Shown in pieces: positions 1 through 10,539 of a stretch of 64,000 bases of DNA (positions are counted from its first letter, which is position 1; each line of letters opens with the position of its first letter). A program made the translations under genes and the position numbers. The notes under the pieces were generated by a model. It had not been told where the DNA came from. It ran no database searches and saw only the letters and a list, made by a program, of their open reading frames with translations. This DNA comes from Neoceratodus forsteri (Eukaryota; Chordata; Ceratodontiformes; Ceratodontidae): positions 1,805,445,967 to 1,805,509,966 of the forward strand of contig CM057450.1 in NCBI GenBank assembly GCA_016271365.2. Direction: 5' to 3'.

Positions 1-654
1 GTCGCCAGACTTAGGTTGCCACATCTACCAATTGGCTGCTACCACTATGCAGGTGGCAACTCTGTGATACGGCAATAAGCCCACAACAGCTTGACCGCGG
101 TGAAAAAAGCCGTGACAAAATGTCCATATGCTCCTAAAATTTATAGTGCTGAGATCGGGGTAGACTGATGGAGCTAGCCCACAACTAGTTTGTAAAGAAA
201 AGGCAGAAAATGAGGCTAAATAAACGGTAAAGGCATGACTTGAGGGAGAGCTTCACGAAGTGTGTCTACTCCCATCAGCTGCTGACTCCACCTCCCCCCC
301 CCAAGCCTGCTATTTTACTTCTTAGAATAAAATAATTTCCCAGTTTAGATGGTGTGGTCTCCACCATCAAACTTGTTTTTCCATGTTGCAGCTTCCCATT
401 TCCCAGGGCAAGGTAAAATTGTTGAACTTACTTAACTATGCTTAAGCTTCGCACCTCTTTATTATTTTCACTTTTTTTTCCCCCCCAAAGCTCTTCCCCA
501 TGGAAGCAGATGGAGTTTATTTTGAATGACATGTTTGATATTGGCTCCTTGTTCTCCAATCCTGGTAGTACCCTACAGTTGGTGGACTTGACTCTCTTCA
601 CGGCACAGACTCCTAAGGTCTGGTGCAAACTTTTGCATCTTCCTAGCCTATTTG
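1..654. other. Unrecognised non-coding sequence
   Basis: I see no gene or recognisable repeat here. Short open frames near 430-695 overlap on both strands and show no family motif. The stretch ends at the microsatellite that begins near 661. Confidence 0.5.
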
Positions 655-660
655 TTGATT

Positions 661-716
661 TAGTTATGTATGTATGTATGTATTTATTTATTTAGCTATA
701 TATCTATTTATTTATT
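661..716. repeat. (TATG)n/(TATT)n microsatellite at a LINE 3' tail
   Basis: Four TATG units pass into TATT units, then an interrupted second TATT run. Read on the minus strand this is an A-rich simple tail directly after a LINE C-terminal fragment (to 1205), so it is most likely the 3' tail of that LINE, later expanded. Confidence 0.75.
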
Positions 717-1205
717 TATGTCTTGTGTTTGGGGGGCTTTGGATCTGAAGAGCCCTTTCTGAAAGATGTTCAAGTCTATCAAGTTACATATAACAGCAGA
801 AGAAGTTACATTTGACAGTAGACCAACACAGTAAACAACAGACCGATGTAATTAACAACTGGTATGACAAAAATTATATTATAAGGAGCAGCAAGTTAAC
901 AGATTTCCACAATTGCAGGAGGCTTCAGCAAGAGGTGCAGGCTAATGCAATTAGTAGATATAGTCTAGGTGCACATGCAGTACATTTTCTGGAAAAGGTG
1001 GCTGGTGACTTGGGCCTCAAAGGGGGAGAAGTGGAGGAGAGCAGTGATGGCTGTGGGCAGGGAGCTCCAGGCTTTGACTGCTGTAGTTGCAAAGGGGCGT
1101 TTGCTAAGACTAGTCTTTCTGAAGGGCAGAAAGAGTTTTCGATCCCCCATTGATCAAGTTCCATATTTGTTCATGATTGGGGAGAAGAGGTTCCAGACAC
1201 CTGAT
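717..1205 (-). mobile_element. 5'-truncated LINE 3' end (L2/CR1 superfamily)
   Basis: The minus strand at 965-1150 encodes a peptide containing AVKAWSSLPTAI, then FEAQVTSHLFQ. This matches the usual C-terminal signature of L2/Rex/CR1-type reverse transcriptase proteins: a 'rLWNsLP' block followed by 'FKxxLKTHLF'. Downstream on the minus strand comes ~250 bp of 3' UTR and the simple tail at 661-716. Only the last ~60 codons remain, so this is a 5'-truncated insertion, the usual product of target-primed reverse transcription. The clade cannot be set from so short a piece. Confidence 0.6.
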
Positions 1206-1304
1206 GGCATTTGACCAAAAAGTGCTCTGTTGCATTAAGGGGCTTAATCTTTTACTTCTGCAGGGTGCTAGCAGCAGACTTTGAATTTCTCCCAGTTAGG
1301 CTAG

Positions 1305-2452
1305 ATCACACATTTCAACAGTGGAAACAACTGGGTCTAGTCCACATTTTTCAGTTCCTCGACACAGGGTGAGCACTGCCTTTTGAGGTACTCCAACACA
1401 AATACGGCCTTAGAGGCTGGGAACATTTTAGGTATCTCCAGATACAAACCAGTCTCTTACATAAGGAGGCTGAGAAAACTCGTTTACTGGATCCGTTATC
1501 CTTGCCTTTTACCCTTTTTACGGGAGCCATACCGGAGAGACACTGGAGTCACCTTATAGGTAACATGTATAAGGGACTCCAAGACCTTCTGGATGACTCC
1601 ACCAGGGTTATATCAGAAACCTGAAATTGGTAACTGGACGCGTCAGTATCACTTGTCTCTTGGTTAAATGATGTCCTCCAAGTCTTGAAGGTCATCTCCT
1701 CTTCTAGGTGTAGGGAGTTCACGTGGAAATGCAGTTATTGTTTTTTTCAAATCCCAGTCTTACTTTCTAGATTTCTTCTGGCATCCTGTGGGCATTGCTG
1801 GAGAAGCTGTGGCCAGCTGAAGGTGGACCATGCCCATATATTTTGTCTCTGCACAATCCTCAAGGAGTTCTGGCAGAATATAGCTTTACAATTACAAGAG
1901 CTGTCCCTTTCACCAGATCTGATCACTTCCTCTGTGGTCCTCTTATCAGTCCCTCTCCTTGGACATAGACTTCATCCCCGATCCATGGCATTCCTCTATA
2001 TAATTGCAGCCAAAAAGGCTATCATGCAACTTTGGATGCAGCCCACTTCCTCCACAATAGACCAATGGTGGGTGATCATGGCAGATATCTATGTCATGGA
2101 GAGATTGTCAGTGTCTTGTCATGATAAATTACGGCAATATTGGATCTCATACAGTGCGGAGTGGGATTCATACTTTGTTCCATATGTTATTTACCGCATC
2201 TGTGGGAAATGGTAAGATTCTTTGTAATGTGGGTATGGTGTGGCTTATACTGGACCCCTACTGCATCTGCAATTGTTTATATACTTTGTCCTACTGAAGT
2301 GTCTGTAATTTGCAGTCTTCATATCGCTAATGCTGATACTGTACTCAGATTTTGATTTATGTATCTATCAATTCAAACCATTTGTGCATTACTCTGTAAC
2401 CATGCTGCTGTGTAATCTGCTCTAATAAAATATTAATTGAAAAAAAAACCAC
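1305..2452 (+). pseudogene. L1/Tx1-type LINE 3' end (ORF2 C-terminus, 3' UTR, poly-A)
   Basis: Plus-strand translation gives a block like KYGLRGWEHFRYLQIQTSL near 1396-1460, matching the region after the RT domain in vertebrate L1 ORF2 proteins; the full-length L1 at 41260-41330 has the equivalent 'KYRLRNEDHFRFLQVRNFL'. Near 1795-1875 a Cys/His cluster (CGHCWRSCG, then HAHIFCLC..LKEFW) corresponds to the ORF2 C-terminal zinc-knuckle-like motif. Coding similarity ends near 2180. A 3' UTR with AATAAA-like sequence and an A-run at 2424-2450 follows. There are several stops and frame changes, and everything before ~1305 is missing. The subfamily differs from the 36-42 kb L1. Confidence 0.75.
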
Positions 2453-3454
2453 TACAAATTGGCCTAGTGTCCACCTGGGAATTGAGCGTCCCTGTGATGG
2501 GCTGGGAACGGGTGCAGCATGCAGGGTAAAGGCTTGGCACCACCTGGGGAGGGAGGGAGGAGGGTGAGTGTGAGTCACTGGGTTCTCATGCACTCCTTGC
2601 CAGTTCACCAAGGAGCAGAACCACCAAACAGAGCATGGGCCTCAGCTGCAAAGGCAGCCTCTCATCTGTGTAAACAGCCGACAGTGAAGCTGCAGCTACT
2701 CCAGTGATTAGAATGGAGATGAGGGAGAAGAGGCTTTTGGCTCACAAGAAAAAGTATCAAACAAATAACTTTGGGAAATATAGTTCTAAAGTATGTTGTT
2801 TCATTTTTTGTTACCAATATTGAGATTGAAAAAAGGAAAGAAGTAAAAAAAAAAACAAATTGCATATTCAGTCGTTTATTTCTTTTTTCTGAGGTTAATT
2901 TGAATTGAAGAAAGATTCATAGTATGTTAATTTTCCATCACACAGTGCTATGTAGACTAAGTTCCTGCTAAAACCACAGTGGTTGGTGACCTGGTATCCC
3001 CAGTATTTCCCTTTGAGATAACACGTTTCTTCGTTGTGCCTCTGCCTCCTACACAGTGAGGATATACTTCCTGGTGGGTGGTTGTCTTTCCCCACATGAT
3101 TTAACCTAATGTTTATCTAAAAAACAGTTTTTACTTTAAGATTTTGTGAGATAAAGTTTATCAGAAAATTTATTTTTTTTTACATTAAGGTTTCAATAAT
3201 TTATCATAAGAAAATGAAGATTAAGTACTTCTTGCCAGGGATTGAAAATTTGTCTAACAGAACAGTAGCTAAGGACCTTCATATGCACTTCCTGGGCCTT
3301 GAAATATGTCACTGGTCTGACCTCATAATTTAAGTTATAAGAATCTTGATTTAAATATAGAATGAAACTAAAAGGATAATAATGTAAAACTTTATGTAGC
3401 ATTTGATTACAGTCAGAAGCTTTAGGAGACAAATCCTGCAAAAGTGAGGAAGAC
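2453..3454. other. Unrecognised non-coding sequence
   Basis: No gene or clear repeat is visible. There are short A/T-rich tracts (e.g. 2845-2860, 3170-3180). Short frames on either strand carry no recognisable motif. Confidence 0.5.
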
Positions 3455-3600
3455 TAGGGGTTGGTTGGGGGGAGATACGAAATATTCATAACATGATTAA
3501 ATGCATAAAACAAAAATGTGTTTGGATGATGAGAGAAATGTAACAAGTACTATACTGTCTGTACTGGGTTACCTATCAATAAAAAGTATTAACTGAAAGA
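3455..3600 (+). mobile_element. Possible L1 3' UTR fragment
   Basis: The end, CAATAAAAAGTATTAACTG at 3577-3595, closely resembles the end of the L1 3' fragment at 2424-2442 (CTAATAAAATATTAATTG). Both precede an A-rich stretch. The upstream A/T-rich sequence is non-coding. It is probably a severely truncated L1 3' UTR, but it rests on this one block. Confidence 0.35.
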
Positions 3601-3639
3601 AAGAGAATTTTTATGAAACTGCTAGGCATTTGTTAAATT

Positions 3640-3837
3640 TAATTATATTTTACCATTTTTGGCCAGGAAAGACATACTAAACTAAGGCTTGTTTCCAGGT
3701 GTGTCCTGAGAGCACAGGAAAGTTAAGTGACTTGCTAGTGGTCCCCTAGTATGCAAGTAGTGGTGGCTGTGTGATTCAAACCCAGGTCTCCAGATTTGCA
3801 GCACAGTGCTCTTAACCGGTGTGCTATACAGCTTATA
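3640..3837 (-). mobile_element. MIR-like tRNA-derived SINE
   Basis: Read on the minus strand the right end begins with a tRNA-like head: an A-box-like TAGCACACCGGTTAAGAGC, then a B-box-like GGGTTTGAATC about 35 bases on. The core that follows, CAAGTCACTTAACTTTCCTG, is the conserved MIR/CORE-SINE block. The tail (3640-3715) is not the mammalian L2-type tail. It shares about 30 bases (…TTTCCAGGTG…CCTGAG…) with LINE tails at 22585 and 49200 in this window. The copy is old and diverged, with no clear duplication at its ends. Confidence 0.7.
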
Positions 3838-5389
3838 TTAGCTGACATAGAAGCAAAATTAAAAGAATAAAAAAAAAAACAAAAAAAAAAAACCTTTTTG
3901 AACCCTTGGAACTGTGACAGGCTTCTTCTCTTCCAAAACTCTGTCTGCAGTGCTACCAGTTTTCACAACCCTTGAGATACCTGAATGGTCACCTTGGTGT
4001 GCTGTTACCACTCAGCTTCACTCTCACTTGGGGTGTCTCTAGGTCTGAATCCCACTAGAGCCACTCACTGCTCACCCAGTTCAGTGCCTTTTCCCAAAAG
4101 GCAAATGACCCACCCCTTAGCCATAGATGAGAACACATCGCTTTAGATACAGTAGCTTTGTAGCCTGTCTCTTTGGAAATGGATCACGGAATTGCCAGTT
4201 TACACCAGGTTATTTACACCTTAAAAAACTCAGTCCCAGACAGCATGAAGTATATAAAAATAAACTAATGCTCCATAATATTGACATATGTTATAGGATT
4301 ATACACACTTAAGACTATGCATAATACAGTATTGTGCAGAGATGAAAACTAAAACATCTGAACAGAGGGCTCACAGTGAAAAACCTAAGAACTAACTAAA
4401 TTTCTAAGTAGAGTAGAGTAGCTTACCCCAGCTGGGCTCTTGCGAGTTATGGCAGACTGGAATCTGTGATGTTACCAGTTCAGTGTCCCAGACATAACTG
4501 ATTTATCAGGGCAAACATGCAACAGAATTACCTTCAACTGGCCAGCCCGCAGTACCCATATCATTGGACATGCCTTTGACATCACATCCCTTCCTGTAGC
4601 CTCTGAAGGCCATTGTCTTCCCAGACCTGGTACAAACTGGTTTTGTGGATTGCCTTTGGCTTGCATTGTTCCTCCAGCTTCTGGCCTAGCGGGGTGCCAT
4701 CTAGCTGGATCTGCCATTTGTTTATGGTTAAAACATAGCCTCATTAGATAAAAAGCGGCTCAGCCCTCAATGGAGCCTTGACAGGAACTGTTACCGACCC
4801 CATCCAACCTGCATGTACTCTGAGTACAAAGGACTGCTCAAACAAAAGCCCCTTTCAGCTAAGTGCCTAGAAGCCTGGGCCACAAAGGAATGTCATTTTC
4901 AATTTCCTGCAGACCTCCCACCTCAGCAGAAATATTTTATACAGGCATAAATGATTAAAAAAACATATCCCATAGTTGTCACAGAAATCCAGTCATTTTC
5001 AAAGTGCACCTCTCTATAAGCATTACTGAAATTTCACTGTGACACCTGCACACGCCATATTTCAGAACCCACCATAACATGTTGTGACTTTGAACACAAA
5101 TGTGAAATACTGTTTTAATCCATGGATTTTGGTGATACTCATTGCTTGACATTATGTAACTTAGGCATTTTGAGAGGCCATGGTAGTGAAAAGGAACATA
5201 GTGCTGGGTATGAGGAGAGATTTGAAAAGTCAAATAGGGTCCTGTGGCCCCTAGGTACAGTCTCCTGTACTCAAACTTGTTGGAAGTAGTCACAGTACAG
5301 TTAACTTTTGAGTCATTTATCACATTGATGAATTGAACACGGCACTTGGTGCTGTTAAGACTTCATATCTTACCACTGCATCCTATCAT
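3838..5389. other. Unrecognised non-coding sequence
   Basis: No host gene or named repeat is supported. An A-rich tract (3862-3893) lies at the left. Open frames at 4472-4744 and 4979-5323 (minus) have no known motif and no preserved partner elsewhere in the window. Confidence 0.5.
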
Positions 5390-5610
5390 TTCTGATCTTC
5401 GAAGACTCAGTTTTCACCATTCATTACTGGTGGGTCTATGCCAGAGGCATGAGGACCCCACAGGAGCGTATGCCTTTAAAAGCTTTAAAGGTAGGGTACC
5501 GATGTCAGGCATGGCACCACCCACGAGGCAAACGTATAATATGGTGCTCGTGGGTTGGCCAACAACCTACGCCGGACCACCTTGCCTCCTCAGTTTTGTT
5601 CTTCCCTCAT
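5390..5610 (+). repeat. Left inverted terminal repeat of the mosaic DIRS
   Basis: This pairs with 9550-9765 in reverse orientation at roughly 75-80% identity by eye. Shared blocks include TTCATTACTGG, TCTATGCC, ATGAGGACCCC and TGCCTTTAAAAGCTT. DIRS elements carry such inverted repeats in place of LTRs. Confidence 0.75.
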
Positions 5611-5796
5611 CAGGAATACATTCTGTGGGAGTATTCACCATTTCTGTCTGTGTCACCTGGCCTAGATCTGTTCGTTGCCACTTGCTCGATGCCATAACAC
5701 TTCTTTCAGCTTTCCATTGCTGCCTTTTTCTTTTCTGTCCATTTTACAGTGCCGAGCCCTAATTTTGCTGATTTTCTTTTATTTCTTTAGTCAGTC

Positions 5797-7430
5797 ATGT
5801 CCAGATCCCAAGGGCCTCAGAAACCTGAGAAGATGTCGACCAAGAAGACGGAGTCTCCCCAATGCGTCAGTGCCTCTGTAGGAGAAACATGTCCATTTAG
5901 AACTGACATGATTGCTGCTGGACCTGCCTCAGAGCAGAACGTGATATGGACCACTGTGATGCCTGCTTCTCGATGGGCTTCTGCACTTTACAGACCCACG
6001 CAATGAGGTGGGATTGGCCACACCCCACCTTTGGAGGTAGGCGTTACACTCTGGACTCCAAGTTAAGGTCCCTGGACTGTTCCCCTGAGTCCCTCCCCAA
6101 TACTACATGTTCTGAGGGAGATCAGGCCTCCTTTTATCCTCATCTCATTGAGATGGGAGGCTTTAGGGAGGTGTCTGTGGGACAGCTGGCCTCCTCCCAC
6201 TGGCCAGTCACGCACCCCTTCCTGTCCAGTACCCCCTCGAGGGTCTGGATGTCTCTGGTGGTGAGGTCACAGCTATATGCTGAGCCTTCACCAGTGGCTC
6301 CCTTGAGGCTGGGGCCCAACACCACTTCGGCTTCTGGCACTGAGGCCGGTGCAGGTGAGCGGAGTGGTGCCACCTGCACAGCTGGGTCCCCTCTTGCTGC
6401 TGCTTGCAGCACTGGGAAAGGGAGGGTATCTGGAGCCACAGACTCACTGGAGATCATCTGGATCTCATCCTCTGAGCAGTCCAGTGATCTGGGGGATGAG
6501 GACTGGGGTGATCCTGACTGACTTCCAGCCTCTGAGGAGGAAGGAGATCTTCCTTTGCCTAGTCCTAGGCCTTTAGCGTCTTCATCCCGGGGTGTTTCCA
6601 GGTTTGGTGCCGGCCACGGTGCTGCCTCTCTCCCATCTTGTGGCACTGCTTATGGTGCCAGGGGAGAGGTTGGTGCCAGGTGCGTCACCTGGTTGGGTTC
6701 CGGTACTGCTCTCAGTGCTGGGTCGGGTTCTGGCACAGCCCCCAGCACCAAATCTGACTCCGGTGCCCTTTGCCATGCCAAGGGTGGTTCCGTTACCATT
6801 TGCAGTGCCGGCTTCCCCTTGCCTCAGGTACTTGCTGCTGGTGGTGTCCTTAGGCCTAGCCCAAGGGTCAGGTTCCATTCTGATGAGGTGGGGGCTGGTA
6901 GGTTCCAGTTGGCGCCGCCCTCCATCTCTAGAGTGGCTGGTGGCTCTGGCAGGAGTAACAGTGTTGACTCGGGTCCTTTGGCCCCCCCCCTTGGAACTGT
7001 CTTGGCCTGCAGTAGATGGGGATAGGGGCTGCTCTGTGGGACTACTATGGCTCTGATCTCCCCACCTAGGGGTTCCCCCCACAGGCACCATCTAAATCGC
7101 CCGTCTACGGTTGGGTGTTCACAGGTGGGCAAGTTGTGCTGCCCCTCACCTCAGGTGAGGTTCCCTGTATGGTTTCATAGCCCTGGCAGAGGACCTGGCC
7201 TGGTCCTCCATGACCCACCTCATCTTCTGCCTACCTCTCCTGCTATCCTGGGCATTTCAGGTCCTATGGGGCTGTTGACCTCAGAGCTGTTCAGGGCTTT
7301 GGTGGATGGCCTTTCCCACTTACCTGAGGGCACTGGACCAGGTTATCTTCAGCCTGAGACCCCGACATCACTGCACCGAGTCCAGCTCCTCCTCATCTTC
7401 GACTCTTCCCTCCACCTACACTCCAATGCT
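5797..7430 (+). pseudogene. Decayed DIRS gag-like region
   Basis: A start at 5797 gives MSRSQGPQKPEKM, resembling the start of the better preserved gag at 30547 (MSEKPKNKTGP). After a frame change, the stretch at 5946-6010 (DHCDACFSMGFCTLQTHA) matches the Cys-x2-Cys region of that gag (HCTECGEAFAKADPHLICVY). The remainder (6100-7430) is GC-rich and Ser/Pro/Gly-rich in several frames, as expected for the low-complexity middle of a DIRS gag, but has no further motif. The long minus-strand frame at 6140-6646 is read as a shadow. Assignment of the distal half is uncertain. Confidence 0.45.
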
Positions 7431-8150
7431 GAGTACACCTATTTGTCCCCCATACCCTGGATCATCCTGGTCACCCTCCTCTGAACCTCCTCCAGTAGCT
7501 CGATGTCCTTCTTCAGACACGGACACCAGAAATGCACACAGTATTCCAGGTGCGACCTCACCAGTGACCTGTACAGTGGCAAGATGACTTCCTTCCTCCT
7601 GGAGGTTATTCCCCTGGCAATGCAGCCTAGCATTTTATTTGCTTTGGCTGCTGCTTTGAGGCACTGTTCCAAGTGTTTCATGTCATCTCTGATCATCTCT
7701 CCAAGATCCTTTTTCTCCTCTGAGACTGCCTGGCACCCAGGTGTATGACTTTGCATTTCTTGGCATTGAAACCCAACTGCCAGATGCCTGACCATTTCTC
7801 CAGCCTAGCCAGATCCTCCCTTAACTCCTGTCTCCCCTCCACTGTGTCCACCCTCCCACAGAGCTTGGTATCATCTGCAAAGAGGCAGATCTTACTTTTG
7901 ACCCCTCTGCTATGTCACCAGTAAAGATGTTGAACAGCATCGGTCCAAGTACTGAGCCCTGTGTAACCCCGCTGGTTACAGGCCAAGGTTTGGATAGATC
8001 CCCCCCCTACCATCACTCTCTGATTCCTATCCTGCAGCCAGTTCCTCACTCACCCTAACAATCTGTCCCCAATTCCCGGGTCCCTCAGCTTGCTGATCAG
8101 TCTTGAACGCCTTGCTGAAGTCCAGGTACAGGATGTCCACCGCCTGTTCC
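7431..8150 (-). pseudogene. CR1 LINE reverse-transcriptase fragment, nested
   Basis: On the minus strand the order is: YLDFSKAF near 8115-8140 (RT motif A), a degraded GVTQGSVLGPMLFNIF-like block near 7925-7975 (motif B), LFADDTKL near 7865-7895 (catalytic FADD, motif C), then at 7439-7795 the thumb/C-terminal block with KANKMLGCIARGITSRR, LVRSHLEYCVHFWCP and EVQRRVTRMI. This is the classic CR1 order and closely matches the plus-strand CR1 at 55.4-57.1 kb. Both the N-terminal RT part and the 3' end are missing, so the segment is internal and was probably trimmed by later deletion. It lies inside the mosaic DIRS in the opposite orientation. Confidence 0.88.
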
Positions 8151-8157
8151 GTGTCCA

Positions 8158-8822
8158 ATGACCTCGAAACCCTTTGAGCCTGTGGCAGCTGCAGATCTAA
8201 AGTATCTGACCTGGAAGACTGTGTTCTTAGTAGCCAATACTTTGGCTAGGCGAGTAAGTGAGATACACTCCCTGTGCACAGATGTAAACTACATCTTCCA
8301 CAGGGATAAGTTGGTGCTCAGGACTAATAGGAAATTCCTTCCTAATGTGGTTTCAGATTTTTATCTGAATCCGTCCATAACTCTACCAGTCTTTTTCACT
8401 GTCAATTCCAGCTCAGGTGAGTGGAAGTTGCATAGCCTGGACATCAAGAGGGCACTCAGCCACTACCTTGACTGGACCAAAGTCTCCAGGCCAGAGCACA
8501 CGTTGCTGTTCCTCACCTGTGGGGAAGTAGGTAAAGGTAAACCAGTTTCCAAGAGAACTACTGCATGCTGGATAGTGGCCTGCATTCAGTTCTGTTACAG
8601 TAAAGTTGGTAAACAGCCTCCCTTGGGTCTTGGGGCACACTCTACCAGGATACAGCTGCATCAGTAGCTGCTGGAAGGGATATCTCTTTAATGGAGATTT
8701 GCAAAGCAGCTACATGGAAATCTGTTCACACTTTCACCTAACACTACTGCGTGGACATGCAGTTCAAACATGATGCCAAATTTGGCACTGCAGTCCTGCA
8801 GAACCTTTTCCCTGAATAGGTT
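8158..8822 (+). pseudogene. DIRS tyrosine recombinase (C-terminal part)
   Basis: The frame from 8158 has KYLTWKTVFLVA, ARRVSEI (first catalytic Arg), HRDKLVLRTNRKFLP and GEVGKGKPVSKRT, nearly the same as the recombinase at 34480. It reaches AHSTR (the H-x-x-R pair) near 8636-8652. One base is then missing, and the +1 frame continues with ISLMEICKAATWKSVHTF, HYCVDMQ (candidate Tyr nucleophile) and VLQNLFPE, ending at a stop near 8820. The catalytic R-HxxR-Y residues are all still encoded, but a frameshift near 8652 separates Arg2 from Tyr. The N-terminal part lies beyond the CR1 junction and is lost. Confidence 0.88.
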
Positions 8823-8849
8823 CTGTACCTAACCTCCAAAGGTACTGCT

Positions 8850-8965
8850 TGGTAGTCTGCATTAGTTTAAACATACTGAGGGATCCCTGGGGTTTGAAGA
8901 AAAAATTACTTACCATAGTAATCTTGTTTCTTACAGGGGATCCCTCAGTATGCTTAAAGCTCCCA
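8850..8965 (+). repeat. DIRS internal complementary region (second lineage)
   Basis: Just after the recombinase comes an imperfect palindrome: GCATTAGTTTAAACATACTGAGGGATCC, a central TTTGAAGAAAAAATTACTTACC, then GGGGATCCCTCAGTATG. Its right half is the reverse complement of the element's right end at 9320-9396 (GGATCCCTTGGAAGAAACAAG). This is how DIRS internal complementary regions pair with the outer ends of both terminal repeats. The left terminus that its left half predicts is not present in this window. Confidence 0.75.
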
Positions 8966-9284
8966 CTCTGCCTCCCCTTCCAGAACCAGGAAAAAGAGGT
9001 CTTTTATTCCGCACCCCTGCTGGTCACTAACTGTTCTGTACCTTTTTTTGGTCACTAGTTGAGTTTTTAACTAGTTGGTACTGTCTTTTTTGTCCCTTCT
9101 TACAGGAATTGTAATTTTTGAGGTATTTTATTGTGGGAGTAGTTTTTTAATTAGATAAACTAAAGGGTCTTCACACTGTTAGGCTTTGTAATGAATTTGA
9201 GCATTTCTTAGAATGCAGCAGTTACTAGGGGGGCAGCAATTTGAAATTGGCATGAGCCAGTGAGGGTTCCATCATTTACATATG

Positions 9285-9396
9285 TTCCATTCTGTCCGGG
9301 GCAGTTCAACACAGGAGGCTAACTGCATTAGTTTAAGCATAATGATGGATCCCTTGGAAGAAACAAGATTACTATGGTAAGTATTTTTTTCTTCAC
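9285..9396 (+). repeat. Right terminal repeat of the second DIRS lineage
   Basis: GGGGCAGTTCAACAC…GGCTAACTGCATTA, then AAGAAACAAGATTACTATGG and TTTTTTTCTT, matches the right terminal repeat at 35624-35719 (GGGGCAGTTCAAGTG…GGCTAACTGCATTA…AAGAAACAAAATTACTGTGG…TTTTTTCTT). The end at ~9396 is placed by that homology and by the internal complementary region at 8850-8965. Confidence 0.75.
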
Positions 9397-9549
9397 CACT
9401 ACCAAGACCCTCCTCCCAACCCTCTCTCTACTTCTGATGGTTCATGTTTATTCCCTTGTTCCTTTTATATCCTATATCCTTTTGTCTATCCCTTGGACTC
9501 CCTTGCCCCAACTCTTCTTTTTTCTTACCCTTTGTTTCCTCCCCTGGCG

Positions 9550-9765
9550 AACAGAACTGAAGAGGAAAGGGAGTCTGCGTCAGTTGCTCGCCAGTCCACG
9601 AGTGCCACGTCATGCATTCGCCTCGTAGGTGGCACCATCCCTGATGTCAGTCCCCTATGTCTGAAGCTTTTAAAGGCATACACTGCCACGGGGTCCTCAT
9701 GTCTCCGGCATAGACCTACCAGTAATGAATAATGAAGATATTCTGGAAGATCAAGAATTATGGTG
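9550..9765 (-). repeat. Right inverted terminal repeat of the mosaic DIRS
   Basis: The reverse complement of this stretch aligns with 5390-5610. Its presence beyond the second DIRS end at 9396 shows that the 5.4-9.8 kb block has two layers. Confidence 0.72.
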
Positions 9766-9944
9766 CGCGTGTAATTTTCATTTTTGGATATTTTATAGCC
9801 CCCCTTTGGGCCACCTTATCTCCCAGACAGTAAATCATTGGCCCTTCAACCTGTTACAACCTAAGTGTTGCACTTGTAACAGTGTGTGACATTTTGTAAA
9901 AATGCTTTATTTGGTGGGAAAAGGTGGTCCCAGAAGCCATTATG

Positions 9945-10539
9945 GTGATTAATATTTTTTTTTTTTTTGAAATTATGCTTTATACTCCCCTACTGCCTGC
10001 CAGCTCCAACTCCTTTGGGACATCCAAGGGGTCATCCTCCTGCCTTCTGCCAGCCGAACCATCCTCCCGGTCCTCCATGTGGCTTTGGTTATTCCTTCCA
10101 AGCAGGGACGAGGTGGGGCACAAATCCCGTTATCCTTCATTTTGTCAGGCCTCTGGAGGTAGTTGGAGGGCAGGGGCACATCAGAGGCATGCCCCAGGAA
10201 GTCTGTCATCCCAGAGCTGGCAGGTGTTTTTCCCGTTTTCTCCCCTAGGCACAGTTGGATCCCCCTGATGTCATGGTGCTAGCGCTGACGTCCACTGCAT
10301 CACTTGGCCATCCGTCCCCTCCAAGCGGGGCTTGTGGTTCCCCCGAGCCTCCACTCAGGGTTACACACAAGGAGCATGTGCATGGCCTTCCACCCCTGGA
10401 GACGGCGAGCTGTTGTGGGACACTCAAGCTGCAGCCCCGGCTGGCCCTCCAGTGACCCGAGTCTGCTCCCCTCAACCTGTCGACATGCTGCAAGCGGAAA
10501 TCTAACTGTCACCAAGGGCCAGCTCGTGATTAATATTTT
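9945..10539 (-). mobile_element. Long GC-rich tRNA-type SINE, copy 1, with 14 bp target duplication
   Basis: GTGATTAATATTTT occurs at 9945-9958 and again, identical, at 10526-10539. Next to the left copy is a T run (to 9969), which is a poly-A tail on the minus strand. The ~555 bp body is GC-rich. Its minus-strand start (10525-10460) aligns with the tRNA-like head of copy 2: ACAGTTAGATTTCCGCTTGC…GTCGACAGGTTGAGGGGAGC. A perfect duplication plus a poly-A tail indicates L1-mediated retroposition and a fairly young insertion. Open frames inside it are not conserved in the other copies, so I do not call a protein. Confidence 0.8.

Larger units (their letters stand above)
5390..9765 (+). mobile_element. 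Mosaic DIRS-like element with inverted terminal repeats
   Basis: The left segment (5390-5610) and the reverse complement of the right segment (9550-9765) align over ~200 bp. They share CATTACTGG(T)GGGTCTATGCC, GAGGACCCC, TATGCCTTTAAAAGC and GATGTCAGG. Terminal inverted repeats with gag-like sequence just inside the left one are DIRS architecture. The interior is not one intact element. It holds a gag-like region (5797-7430), a minus-strand CR1 piece (7431-8150) and the recombinase plus right end of another DIRS lineage (8158-9396). No RT or RNase H remains. Either a second DIRS inserted and both were then deleted, or they recombined. Confidence 0.65.

Noticed and set aside
661..716. Microsatellite as an independent locus
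   Set aside because: Its position right after a LINE C-terminal block on the minus strand explains it as that LINE's tail.
3773..3837. Functional tRNA gene
   Set aside because: The A- and B-box-like sequences belong to a MIR-like SINE. The arms do not form a full cloverleaf and a MIR core follows.
6140..6646. 168-codon minus-strand open frame
   Set aside because: It overlaps the plus-strand DIRS gag-like region, is low-complexity Ser/Pro-rich, and has no known domain. GC-rich DNA readily gives such shadow frames.
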